From the NCBI GenBank assembly GCA_948567375.1, contig OX419761.1, forward strand, positions 34,882,243-34,946,242: 64,000 bases of DNA, read 5' to 3'. This DNA is from Lunularia cruciata (Eukaryota; Streptophyta; Marchantiopsida; Lunulariales; Lunulariaceae). Of this stretch, positions 34,552-44,715 are shown piece after piece. Numbering within the stretch: position 1 is the stretch's first letter; each line of letters starts with the position of its first letter. The translations under genes were made by a program, and so were the position numbers. Under the pieces are notes generated by a model, which saw only the letters and a program-made list of their open reading frames with translations, was not told the origin of the DNA and did no database searches.

Positions 34552-36180
34552 ATGAACGGTAGCAAGCAAAAGAGAATGACATTGGAAGAAAAGATGACCA
34601 ATATCAAGTTTGTGTAGAGTAGCAAGACATAGTAGCTCATTGCTACAAGTTTAGTGTGTCTTGTTCAGCTATTGTGAAGATGATGAAAGAAGCAAACATT
34701 ATCATGGAAGCATCAGGTAGTAAGAAAGTTGCAAAGAATAGCAAAATCCTGGCTATTCCCTTCAAGACTTCAACCATCAAGAATATATTGTACCAATGGC
34801 ATATGTAAGTCAATATAAATGTGCCATCTTTCAACATCACTAAAGATGTCTTGCAAAGTATGACATCACATTTTTGTGACATGTGTTGTGCGTATACACA
34901 TCATTACACAACATAGCTACACCCACTCTAGCTAAGAGACTCTAGGTGATGCTCGCCGGCTTTCTATCCGCTCTAACTAGGAACTCAAAGGCTCAACAAC
35001 AGAGAAGTGAGCTCTCTGGAGCTGCACTCCTAGTGTATACTCTTGATTTTGACCTAGGTCTCACACCAACGGTCCCGCTGACAGTGTGAATAGTGCAAGT
35101 GGCGGTGGACCCCACCATGTAGTCAGTCCCCAAAACATGAAAGTTGACCCATGGAAAGTAGTCTACAAGTAATCGACAAAATACCTCTAACTAATATGAT
35201 TGCTACTCTAGTGTTTGAGCAATCTAGATGCAAAGCTACAAATGGCATAACACATGATCTTGCACAACATGGATGCATTATTGACCAAGACTTGAAATTG
35301 ACCCTAGAAGAATCCAAGGCATCCAATGGATGGCTTGACAATTATTTGAAGCAACATGACACAAGTAAATTGTTGACATTTTGGTGAGCACAATTCAGCC
35401 AACCCTGTTGAAATTGAGATCAGACTCCAATAAATTTGAGCCTTATTGCAAGATGTTTCTCTGCTATATTGCACTACTTCCTCTTGCTCTTATATCATTA
35501 CAAAGTTTGATGGATACGGCATCAAGCATTGTAAGAAATATATCATCAATACTCTTATTGTCAACATTGCCGGTGAAAAGCTTGTATTGCAATTTATAGG
35601 CAAATCAAAGAACCCAAAAACATTAAAAGGCATCAACAAAAACAAGAAATATAATATTGTCTATTATCATCAAGCAAAAGCATGGAAAAAATTGTTGTCA
35701 ATGCTATTTTGCCTATTCAATTGCATGAATTGTGTAGCTTGCTTGTGCAAGAATATGTTCTACATCATCTTAGACAATTTCAACGCCCATGTCTTTGTAG
35801 CCAAAGTGTTGGATGAGGATGGCTCTCAAGAGACTTGTTTCAAGTTTGGCAACCTTGTCATCACCTTCTTCCTACCAAACACCATGAGTGATTGTCAACC
35901 TCTTGATCAAGGTATCATCTGATCCGTGAAAGCACAATTTCATAGTGCACAATTGCATACTCTACTTAACAAGTACAGACTATGGCAAGTTGGCCAACTA
36001 AGGGGCAACATTGAGAAGTTTCCACTCAAAGATTATAGTAAATTTCGCAATGCATTGCAATGGTTAAAGGAAGCATACAGTGGGTTGTCCAAAAATGTCA
36101 TATGGCATTTTTTTATCAAGGCTAAGTCTATGGCATTCATGAAAATTATAGAGTTGAACATTGAAATCTTGTGCTGATCT
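34552..36180 (+). pseudogene. pogo/Tigger (CENP-B HTH + DDE_1) transposase, disabled
   Basis: ATG at 34552 gives KQKRMTLEEKMTNIK, the usual basic start of the CENP-B-type helix-turn-helix (compare KRKRLTLEEKL). The helix region continues in a second frame (SAIVKMMKEANIIMEASG). Near 35312 comes SNGWLDNYLKQH, the end of the second HTH. The catalytic domain follows: DVSLLY (35447-35465) at the place of the first acid (family DETGLFY), AGEKLVLQFIGKSKNPKTLKG, YYHQAKAW, FYIILDNFNAH (second Asp), and DCQPLDQGII with the third. A C-terminal acidic tail (36219-36460) contains FNKDKEIDLLKV. At least three stops in the HTH part, several frameshifts and a probable insertion at about 34880-35150. Clearly non-functional. 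Confidence 0.88.
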
Positions 36181-36892
36181 TCAAGTGCTAGTGAGAGCGA
36201 TGCAACAATGCATGAATTGTGCTCATTAATGTTTGCATTCACAATGAATTTTTACAATCTTTGGGTCTTAATGATTTCACTTTGGAGGAAACCTATATAG
36301 AGCTTATTGACTTCAACAAGGACAAAGAGATAGACTTGCTCAAAGTCATTGACAAGGATATAATCAATACAATAATGGAGGAGTTTGGCTACCTTGTGAA
36401 TGATGGAATGTATTCTAACTATGCAAGGTCTCCAGCATTGTGCCTATCAATATTGTCATCAAATCGATAGAAATGTTGCAAAACTACTTAACCATGTGCC
36501 TAAGTGATGCTATTGCAATTTATCAATCAAGCATAAAATGAGTGATGTATTAATTTAGGTCCAAAAGCAAATTGTGAAGGAGCAAATCAAGGATAGAATT
36601 TACAAATTGGTGCAATTGACAATTTCCCCTTTCTTTAAGCGAGGGACATCTTTGAGTTCATCAGTCAAGACCTTGTCATTGGCACTCCCAATGCATTACA
36701 ACAATTTTAAGTTGCCCAATTCTTGGGAGGGAATGGACCAATTGTACCTTTCTTACAACTGTCAAGGTCATGGCAAAGGTCCAGCTTGGAGCAAACCAAC
36801 ACTCACCACTTGTCTTACCCACCTAAGTGCCCAAGTGGACCATGCCGGTCCTGGTGTTTGTATAGTAGGAATGCATGTTGCCCGGATGTACT

Positions 36893-37457
36893 TGTTATAC
36901 TTGGTCTAAGATGATCAGGTGACAATTGCGGATGTCGTGGTTACGGACCCTACGGGAGATATAGTTTTGGAGGGAGTGATTACCCATCGTCCTCGATGGG
37001 CGGCAAGTGGAGCAGCAGGTTGTAAAGTTTCCAGTTATAGGGGTATGCAGCGAGATCACCTCTTTGTTCCTCTAGCCTTGGAGCTATATGGAGTGATGGA
37101 CATGACGTTCGATACATTTGTCAAGGAGTGCGCAAGACCTTATCACATTAGACGCTAGGGGATGCCACTCTCACTCTCATACTTTGTAGCATAATTTAGA
37201 CAATGTGTGTCCATTGCTCTACAAAGGGCAATGGCTGGTGCAATCCTCATGAGAGCAATCATACTAGGTGATGCTTCTTCGGATGCTTGAGTTGTTTGTA
37301 GACCATACAATTTGCATAGTTCAGATATCTTAGATGTAGTAGTGCAGATTTCTCATATAGACTCTATTGGGGCTTAGCCCCATTTTACCTTTTTCATCTC
37401 TCCCTTGTACAGCTTGATGGTGTCTTCCCATCCTTCTTGTATTGAGTCGCCCTTTTG
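36893..37457 (+). mobile_element. family-A LINE 3' fragment inside the pogo-type element
   Basis: 5'-truncated copy starting in the endonuclease: DDQVTIADVVVTDPTGD, then SSYRGMQRDHLFVPLALELYG, then FDTFVKECARPYH, close to the copy at 13.2-13.7 kb (most bases identical by eye). One in-frame stop after HIRR (37156-37158, TAG), another where YFVA is followed by TAA, and one in the DASSDA region (TGA). The tail carries the GATGG/CCATC hairpin and ends near 'gagtcgccctttt'. Confidence 0.88.
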
Positions 37458-37537
37458 ATTCACTATGAACTGAATACTGAATAAAGGTCCAATTATTATA
37501 CTATCACCAAAGGCATTAATAGACAATAAGAGAAAAA

Positions 37538-37636
37538 AGGCTACCGTGTAGTAAAAATGAAGGATGGGAAGACACCATCAAGCCCGTACCAGGGAGAGAC
37601 AAAAAAGGTAACATGGGGCTAAGACAGAATAGACAA
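37538..37636 (-). mobile_element. family-A LINE 3' tail, minus strand, inside the pogo-type element
   Basis: About 99 bp. Read minus it contains the 'gggctt' half of hairpin 1, the pyrimidine-rich spacer, the GATGG...CCATC stem and the end 'ctacacggtagcc'. It faces the plus-strand fragment 36893-37457 tail to tail across about 80 bp. Confidence 0.85.
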
Positions 37637-37742
37637 AATAAATACTCTTCAAATTTCCATTCCCTTGAAACAGTGACATCACCATGTGGACACCAGGGGT
37701 GTCACTGTCTTGGTGTAAATATAATTGTCCAGGGGTTTAATA

Positions 37743-37766
37743 TCACTATATCAAGGGAGAACTTTG
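37743..37766 (-). repeat. right terminal inverted repeat of pogo-type element
   Basis: 24 bp, exact reverse complement of 34309-34332, followed by TA. Confidence 0.92.
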
Positions 37767-38426
37767 TATCTTCACTATAGCCATATCCACATCTCGGTCC
37801 GGGTGGGAAGTTGGATAGTTGACTAAATTTGTCTACATTAACGTTGGGGAAGATTCCTCGTTTCTTAATCTCCGTGGGCGTTGGGCATCATGCACCGCAC
37901 AGGAAGAGGGATGTTGAAAACGAGATGCTGTACAAAATGGAGAGCAGCACTGTGGTCCAAAAGTGAGCCAATGGCCTTAGAACTTGCCGACACGCGTAGT
38001 ACAAGAATATATATTTATTGACTGTTTATTGGAAGAAGGAGGAAGATACGTTTTCAACGGACCCAACTGAAGAGTAGTACAGTGATTGTTGTGGAAGTGA
38101 TCGGTAGTACCTCTACCCCATAAGCTTTGGATGACTACATTTACAGTACTGTATACAGTCTGGCCTGTCTAAAACTATATGATTGTCTAAGTATATAAAC
38201 TCTATAAAGGTTACTCCCCAGGCTATTCATTGGACCTGGTAGACCGCCCACAGTGCGAGTGATCATTGATATTTAGCTACCTCACAAGTACACACAACCC
38301 TACGTTGTACCAGAAAATGAAATCAATCTAACTATCTAGTCGGTGGAGGATGTAATCTGCCGGTCGCATCACCTTTTAGTCAATGAATTTCTACTTAAAA
38401 CTAAGTTTTGTAAGTTACCACCTTAC

Positions 38427-38542
38427 GGTGTTGACTCTTTGTTTATCACTCAATCTTCTTCACAATAGTGTATACAAATGAGAGTTCATCTTAAGCGACA
38501 AAAGAGTCAACACCACCATCACTACTGTGTGAAGATTGAGTG
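38427..38542. repeat. two interleaved inverted repeats (A-B-A'-B')
   Basis: A = GGTGTTGACTCTTTG (38427-38441), with complement A' at 38499-38514. B = 38447-38470 (CACTCAATCTTCTTCACAA...), with complement B' at 38520-38542. The order A, B, A', B' means the two stems cannot form together as simple hairpins; in RNA this is a pseudoknot topology. Confidence 0.8.
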
Positions 38543-38914
38543 TGTGTAAAAACTATAACGGTGATAAAGCATAATGGAAGTCAAGCTCTAATGTACAGGT
38601 TCTTCTCCATTAATAGTTGCTGTAGTTTGTATCGTGCAAACCTTCTGTGGGAATCTGTCTCTAGAGCTACTTCTAGATTCATTTACATTGTTTTACTTAA
38701 AGGAAGTATACTTATATAATCGCCTTGATGAGTAAAATATGGTATTCAAGTACTCTGTACTATTTAAAAGTACAGACGCTTTTTAAGATCTTCTAACCCC
38801 GAGTCTATGACGACGAGGGAAATATGTCTGAAATAAGATCAGAAGAGCCCGTACAAACAAAAACTACATTAAAATTTTATTTTTACTTTTTTACTTTACT
38901 CCATATGGTAGGGT

Positions 38915-39110
38915 GGATTTTTTTAATCTCCCTCCAAACTCGGGGCCCTGTCGGACAGTCTCCCCCAGGGCCCTGGGAGACAGTCGCGGTCCCCGCCGTA
39001 GTAGCCGGGAAAATAACCCGCCCTAATCGGGGTGGGGTTCGGAGGGCCCGTAATAGTTTCGGATTTTTGCAATCCACCCTGGCAGTTAAGGAGCCTAGCT
39101 GACCTGCCCC
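38915..39110. other. GC-rich block with hairpin
   Basis: A sharply GC-rich stretch in AT-rich DNA. 38955-38986 folds as GACAGTCTCCC...GGGAGACAGTC around GGGCCC, with one mismatch. 'GGGCCC' occurs three more times nearby. Origin unknown; possibly part of an unrecognised transposon or a terminal piece of an LTR. Confidence 0.55.
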
Positions 39111-39949
39111 TCAGGAAACCCTTCGAGTTTGGGACTCGGGGATTAACGATAGCAATCCCCTAAACTCTCCATCAAAATATTTGCGGTCAACGATCACCAT
39201 GATCTCCACTGTCCTCCCCGAGGTGCAGCAAATAATCGATTTCTAAAACAAGAGTTTTATAAACAACCCAAGACCATAAATATCTATGAATAATTATCTC
39301 TCAAAAGACAAATCTCCATTTTACAATGTTTTGTCATAGTAAAACTATTTAAAAGAATTTATCTTTAGTATATTCACATTATTAAAAGGGTGTGCTATTT
39401 CGTTAAACTCTTTCCTCTTTTGGTTTACTAACCTTTGCATTTTTACTAGCATCTATCACTTTAGACAGAATATTTGATTACAGGACTAGAATTTGCCACG
39501 GAGAAAATCTAATTAAATCTACTAACTTGATAAACAAGAGAAGATCAATATTATTTTCCCGTTTGATAGAATAGATCCGCATCATACGCATTAGCATACA
39601 TACATTACGCATTTGTCATACCGTGTGTTGCACCCAATTAGAATCTCGGACACTCAAGAGATAAGAAGGAAACATGCGTGAACTTGAAGCGGCACAAAAA
39701 ACCTGAGTCGGCCCCCAAATACATGCCCAATCGAGGCTAATTTGAGTTGATTATGGAGGGTTTGTTTTGCCTACACACAATATGCTTTGGTTTTCATGAT
39801 CCAATCTTTTATTTCTAAAATATTGCGACCTAGTCCAGAGTCCTGGCCAATTCATATACCCCTATTGGAACAAAATTTATACAAAGCACCAAAAACTGCA
39901 AAAAATGCATGAGCACCGGATCCAAATGAGCTTAATCCCTATGTTGACC

Positions 39950-40390
39950 GAAGGCCTCAAAGTAAACAAAGTGGAAAGAGACAAAGTAATTTTTTGTTTA
40001 AAGCTGAATCCCTAGGTTGACCAAAGGACTCAAAGCAAAACAAAGCAAAAAGAGATAGATAATCATAGATCCTCAAATGATAAATTTGGTAGAGGAAGGG
40101 ATGGTCATAGACGTGATGAGTGCAAAAGAGACATGAGCATGAGATCATGTCTCTTTTGCAGAGCTAAATTCCAATGTTGCCAAAGGCCTCAAAGCATAAC
40201 AAAGCGGACAGAGACAAAGCATTCTATTGTAGAACTGAGTGATATAGATCCTCATATGATAAATTTGGTAGGGGAAGGGACGGTCAAAGGCCTCAAAGCA
40301 GAACAAAGTGGACAGAGACAAAGCATTCTATTGTAGAACTGAGTGATATAGATCCTCAAATGATAAATTTGGTAGGGGAAGGGACGGTCA
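39950..40390 (-). repeat. tandem repeat, about 104-bp unit, at the 3' end of family-B copy 3
   Basis: Two nearly identical 104-bp units start at 40181 and 40285 ('caaaggcctcaaagca', then 'cattctattgtagaactgag' and 'ggaagggacggt'). Shorter, more diverged units start near 39950 and 40023. The array lies immediately 3' of the minus-strand family-B LINE, comparable to the 71-bp array on the family-A tail at 20898-21087. Confidence 0.8.
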
Positions 40391-41469
40391 CAGATATGAT
40401 GAGAGTTCCTATTATCATTGCTCGTATATAAAGTTCTAATGGTTGAGAGCATTGTAAACTGATGGAGACTCTTTGTCTAAAAGGTGAGCATGGCTAGAAT
40501 GACAACCATAGCTCCTCTCCTTTGTATGGAAGTGACCATTGAATTGGTGATAAAGATGGACAAAAGTCTCTACCATGGCTATCCTTTAATACTATATGAA
40601 GATACCAAATGATAGCCATAGTGGTACTCATTTCCTCTTGTGTGGATGATCATAATTGTTCTAGCTTGAATGTTGGTTTCTACTAATGACTTTGCTCAAT
40701 GGGAGTTCACAACCACCACATCAAATAAGGTATGGTATCCATTTGTGAAAGTGACTATATCTACTCTCATACACAAAAGAGGTGGTATTGGTAGATCCAA
40801 CCACTGCTCAATCTATACCTATGACCGTGTGAATCATAAGATATGTGCCACAATTTATTAGATAGCATTATAAACCCTAATGTGGTCTCCACCTAAAGCA
40901 CTTTATAAAATGTGTATGCTTTATGTATCGAACGACAATCCATAAATGCATTGGTCTGGTACTCCTTAAAGTGTTGGATGTGATAAACCACAATGAAAGC
41001 AAAATGCTACAATAAACTCCTCATACTTGAAGCCAAAGTACACAATCAAAAGGGAGGCACATAGCCAAGCTCTAGACCATTTCCTTCTACAAGAGAGAAT
41101 TCTGATTTTTTTAGGTAAAGGCCTATCAATGAAGATGTTCTTAAGTGTGTGAGTATGCATTTGCTTGCTGAGATTAGCAAGGATTTTCCAAGAGTCTAGT
41201 GATATAAATTCCATAAAGCAAGGTATGTTGTGCATGTAGTGCCTAGTAATAGATTGCAAGCCAAACAAAGATATGATTAGAAATCCTAAGTACCTAAATC
41301 CATATTCATGATAGGCACCCAAAGAAAAAGGTGACCATGGTGTAAGAACCTATCAAATAATAAGGAGCCATCGGGATCCATGCTCCTAAAAAAGTTGTTG
41401 ATACAATAGTCTTCTACAATATGAGACCGAGTCACTTCCATACCTATGGGATGAGCTTTAATAATGAGC

Positions 41470-42043
41470 TGTAATACCAGTAGCTAGACATTTTATCTAA
41501 AGGTGGAAATTGGCTTGGTAATATCTGGAAGAATGCTATATTTGATGGTCTAAGTAGATCACATGGAGCATCACAAAAAGAGTACTTCAACTAATAGTGC
41601 AGCAATTGAAAACACCTTGAAAACTTCAGAGCTAACTTTGGAGGCCTAAATGGATGAATTAGGCCTCAAAAAACAAGGGAATCTCTCCATTTGTTTGTCT
41701 CATCAGGAGCTTTCCAATGGTATCTCACCCATGCTATTTTGAGCTTCCTATAAGAAGATTTTCCAAAGATTCCTTCTAGTCACACTTGTTTGACCAACCA
41801 TATATGACAAAGATCAATATGTCACCAATCCATACAACTAATCTAAGGGTCAACAAACTCCACCCTTGTGACATGTCATTGACATGTCACCAATCCATGT
41901 ACCTGATCCAAGGGTGGAGCTCCCTTTGAGTGGATCCTCTTTGTTATATAATAAAGACAAGGTGCTCCTTTGGGTATTGAGGGATGAAGCCTTGTAGTTC
42001 TCTTGCGTTTCTCTTGGGGTTCTCCTATGCTTGAAACATTACA
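41470..42043 (-). repeat. solo LTR, inverted relative to 43615-44358
   Basis: 574 bp. It begins TGTAATACC and ends ACATTACA, and is the reverse complement of the LTR at 43615-44358 and a relative of 42826-43372. Flanks TGAGC / ATAGC agree in three of five positions. The paralogous family-B copy has the uninterrupted sequence at about 30150-30170 (gagctatttattgcctacacc), which confirms that this is an insertion. Confidence 0.82.
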
Positions 42044-42424
42044 ATAGCCTACACCACTCATTTGAGAGTTGAGTGAGTATACTTAGCCTTAACAAAGTGG
42101 GGAAAGTCTAGCATATGGTATTATCAAATGTACATAAATAGGGTAAGAAAACATCAATGGATGGATAAGTATGTACCAAATAAGAGGTTGTAGGACATAG
42201 GATCTCAACATAATGGATTAGGCTACTTTTGTATTTCCCAAATTGAAGGGTAAATAAGGATGTGTTGGAGCTTGAACCAAAGTGCCTTAGATAAACAAGC
42301 TACATAAATCAATGTCCCCTAGAGTAGAAATCAAGATCCTCAAACCTCCTACTACAAATTGGAATTGTGATGGGAGTGTGAGGGAGTGAGGATTGTTCTT
42401 GGACTCTATGATAAGAATGTAATT

Positions 42425-42780
42425 TTTTTTTATCTATGAACAATATCAATCATCTAATGACAGCAAGAATCATACATAAAGATTTTATGTATTTTGGCTA
42501 AGAAACTACCTACATCCATATCTACACTAATGCTGTATTAGGGTACTTCAAGCACAGATTTATAATGTGCTCCTATAATGGGACAAGCCTTCCTTTTTGA
42601 AATTTTCTTTTGGGGTATTGCCCTTGACTCCTGCAAGGAGAGCCTTTCCCTTGAGCCCTACTTGCTGACCTAGCAATAAAATTCCAACCTTAGACCACAC
42701 CTGACAGGCTTTTATAGAGTCATCATGATTGAAAAACCCCAATCAAAGTTCTGACTCAACACTCTAATCTTTAGTTTACT
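42425..42780 (-). mobile_element. poly-A-tailed retroposed insert (SINE-like or processed transcript)
   Basis: About 350 bp absent from the paralogous site at about 30520-30545. Read on the minus strand it ends in 'gttcatagataaaaaaaa', that is, an A tail next to the left junction. The flanks 'gaatgtaatttt' and 'gtttactagtatt' both resemble the empty-site bases 'catttacaatttt', which fits an imperfect target duplication of 10-13 bp. No tRNA-type A/B boxes were convincingly seen, so the class is open. Confidence 0.6.
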
Positions 42781-42825
42781 AGTATTGACTCATAAACCCA
42801 AGGTCTCTAAGTAGAGCGTTAAGTA

Positions 42826-43372
42826 TTTTAATATTCTGAGGGTAATAGAAGCCCCAAGAGGAACTCAAGAGAAGAAACACAAGGTTTCATTCCTCAATAC
42901 TTTGATGCTCTGAAGGAACACTTTATTTTTATTATATAGCAAAGAAGATCCACTCAAAGGGAGATACACCTTGGATCAAATACATGGATTGGTGACATGT
43001 CAATCATTGTCCTATTTGGTTGGTGAAACAAGTTTGAATAAAGAGAATCTTTAGGGAATCTTCCTATAGGAAGGTCATAACAACATGAGTGAGGTACCAT
43101 TGGAAAGCTCTTGATGAGACAAAAAAGGAGAACAAGGCGAAAGTAATCTCTTTTGAGAGAAGGAGTTTTTTTATTTTTCAAGGCCTAATTTATTTGTTTA
43201 GGCCTTTGAAATTGACTGTGAAGTTTTTAGATTTTTTTTGCCTCTGCCCTATTAGTGAAAGTACTCCTTTGGTGACACCACTATCTGATCTACTCAGACC
43301 ATCATATATAACATCTTTAAAGATATTACCAAGCCAATTTCCACGATAATATGTCTAGCTAGAGGTATTACA
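42826..43372 (+). repeat. solo LTR, same family as 43615-44358
   Basis: About 547 bp, starting near 'tttaatattctgagg' and ending GGTATTACA. It shares the TTATTATATAG promoter-like block, the 'ggtgacatgtcaa' block and the 'gcctaattta-ccgtttaggcct' block with 43615-44358. No clean 5-bp duplication, and the flanking LINE has also lost DNA here. Confidence 0.75.
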
Positions 43373-43614
43373 AGAATGTGTCTCTATATATGTATAATAT
43401 GCACTAGATTGTTAGGTATTTATATGTATATATGTATAATATATGCTATGTATAAGCAAAAAAGGACTCCATAAGTTGTAGCTCTTCATTTGGATGGTAT
43501 TAAAAAGGAAAGAAGGAAGGTCATAATTGGTTGGTAAATGGAACTCTCTAAGGTAGATAAAGGATTTATGGACGATGGGTTAGTCTAAAGGGTGATAGTG
43601 CTTGGGTTACATGT

Positions 43615-44358
43615 TGTAATACTCCGAGGACAAGAGAAGAGAGAAAACACAGATTGCACACTCAAACAATCGATGCCCCAAGGGAGCACCTTCTCTTTAT
43701 TATATAGACAAAGAGGATCTCCGCCAAGGAAGCTCCACCATAGGATTAGGGACACAGATAGGTGACATGTCAGCAAGCTCCACCCTTGGATTACCTACTT
43801 GGATGGGTGACATGTCTGGTCTAGGTCCTATCTGGTTGGTCAAACAAGCTTTGACCGGAGGGAATCTTTTAGGGAATCTTCCTGTAGGAATCTCAGAATC
43901 ACGTGAGTAAGGTACCGTTGGAAAGCTCTCGGCAAGACAAAGCAGGGGGGAAGCGAAGGCCAGCCTTTCCTTAGTTGGGGGGGAGGGGAATCTGCACATT
44001 TTTGAGGCCTAATTCATCCGTTTAGGCCTCCGAAATTGCCTTCAAAGATTTCATGCATATTTTGGTTCCTACTCTATTAGTAGAAGTCCCCTTTTGGTGA
44101 TACCTCCTTCTGATCTGTTTAGACCATCATGTCTAACATCCTTCCAGATGTTACCAAACCAATTCTCACCTTTAAATCATATGTCTAGCTATTGGTTCTA
44201 AGGTTCTCAAGTCTATTTCGGTTTCTGCCCTATTAGTAGAAGTACTCTTTTGGTGATACTTCTATCTGATCTGTTTCAACCATCATGTATAACATCATTC
44301 TAGATATTACCAAATCGAATTTCACATCTAGATCATATGGCTAGCTCTTGGTATTACA
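43615..44358 (+). repeat. solo LTR with 5-bp target duplication
   Basis: 744 bp with short inverted termini TGTAATAC...GTATTACA. Exact CATGT duplications flank it at 43610-43614 and 44359-44363. The paralogous family-B LINE shows the unoccupied sequence at about 31487 (ggctacatgctaatactcc). A 157-bp internal tandem duplication ('ctattagtagaagt' at 44073 and 44230) explains why it is longer than its 574-bp relative. Superfamily (Gypsy or Copia) cannot be told from the LTR alone. Confidence 0.9.
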
Positions 44359-44715
44359 CATGTCTATACTCATCTACCTAACCTAACATCAAGGAATGAA
44401 AAAATGACAGTGCTCTAGAGATAGGACATTGGAATTTTGTGGTACTTCATGATCGTCTAGTTATTGCTTGTGTATACTTATTTGGTAGGGTTGACCAATC
44501 TCCTTGTAAGAACCAATAAATCATAGGGTGGTCTCTTCATGTCCTGATGCACCTCCATGAGCTTGAAAGTGTAAAGTCCACTATGCAAAGAGTGATACTA
44601 AGGTCCAAGTAGAGACGTCCTTCATTGTTCATACACCAAGATAGCTCGTAGTAGTAAGGAAAACGTGGAGACAATAATCAAAACCTGTGGTAACAATAGA
44701 GAGCTATTAAACCAC

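Larger units (their letters stand above)
34309..37766 (+). mobile_element. pogo/Tigger-type DNA transposon with intact terminal inverted repeats
   Basis: 24-bp terminal inverted repeats, 34309-34332 (CAAAGTTCTCCCTTGATATA...) and 37743-37766, match perfectly and are flanked on both sides by TA (34307-34308 and 37767-37768), the target duplication of the Tc1/mariner-pogo superfamily. Sub-terminal repeats of the 'tgatatagtgac' core follow at both ends (34359-34371; 37672-37684 and 37699-37712). Inside is a decayed CENP-B-type transposase (34552-36180) plus a non-coding stretch. Two family-A LINE fragments (36893-37457 plus strand, 37538-37636 minus strand) have landed in the 3' part. A more GC-rich stretch at about 34880-35150 interrupts the transposase and looks foreign. 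Confidence 0.87.
37767..39949. other. unassigned intergenic DNA
   Basis: No gene recognised. It contains an interleaved inverted repeat (38427-38542) and a GC-rich block with a hairpin (38915-39110), listed separately. Confidence 0.5.
40391..44715 (-). mobile_element. family-B LINE copy 3, split by four later insertions
   Basis: Minus-strand relative of 29341-32330. Homologous segments: 44715-44359 (matches about 31860-31500), 43614-43373 (about 31500-31350), 42825-42781 and 42424-42044 (about 30590-30150), and 41469-40391 (about 30130-29480 and on, including 41322-40966 with FCFHCGLSHPTL, compare LQLRLGLPHPTL). Most of the RT-coding part (about 780 bp of the relative) is missing at about 42826-43373. 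The endonuclease end is recognisable only by SSGWIYQYHLFC against LDLIRPPIH-type residues. Heavily decayed, with many stops and frameshifts. Confidence 0.75.

Noticed and set aside
41876-42061. Short minus-strand frame as a gene
   Set aside because: It lies inside a solo LTR that also occurs at 42826-43372 and 43615-44358.
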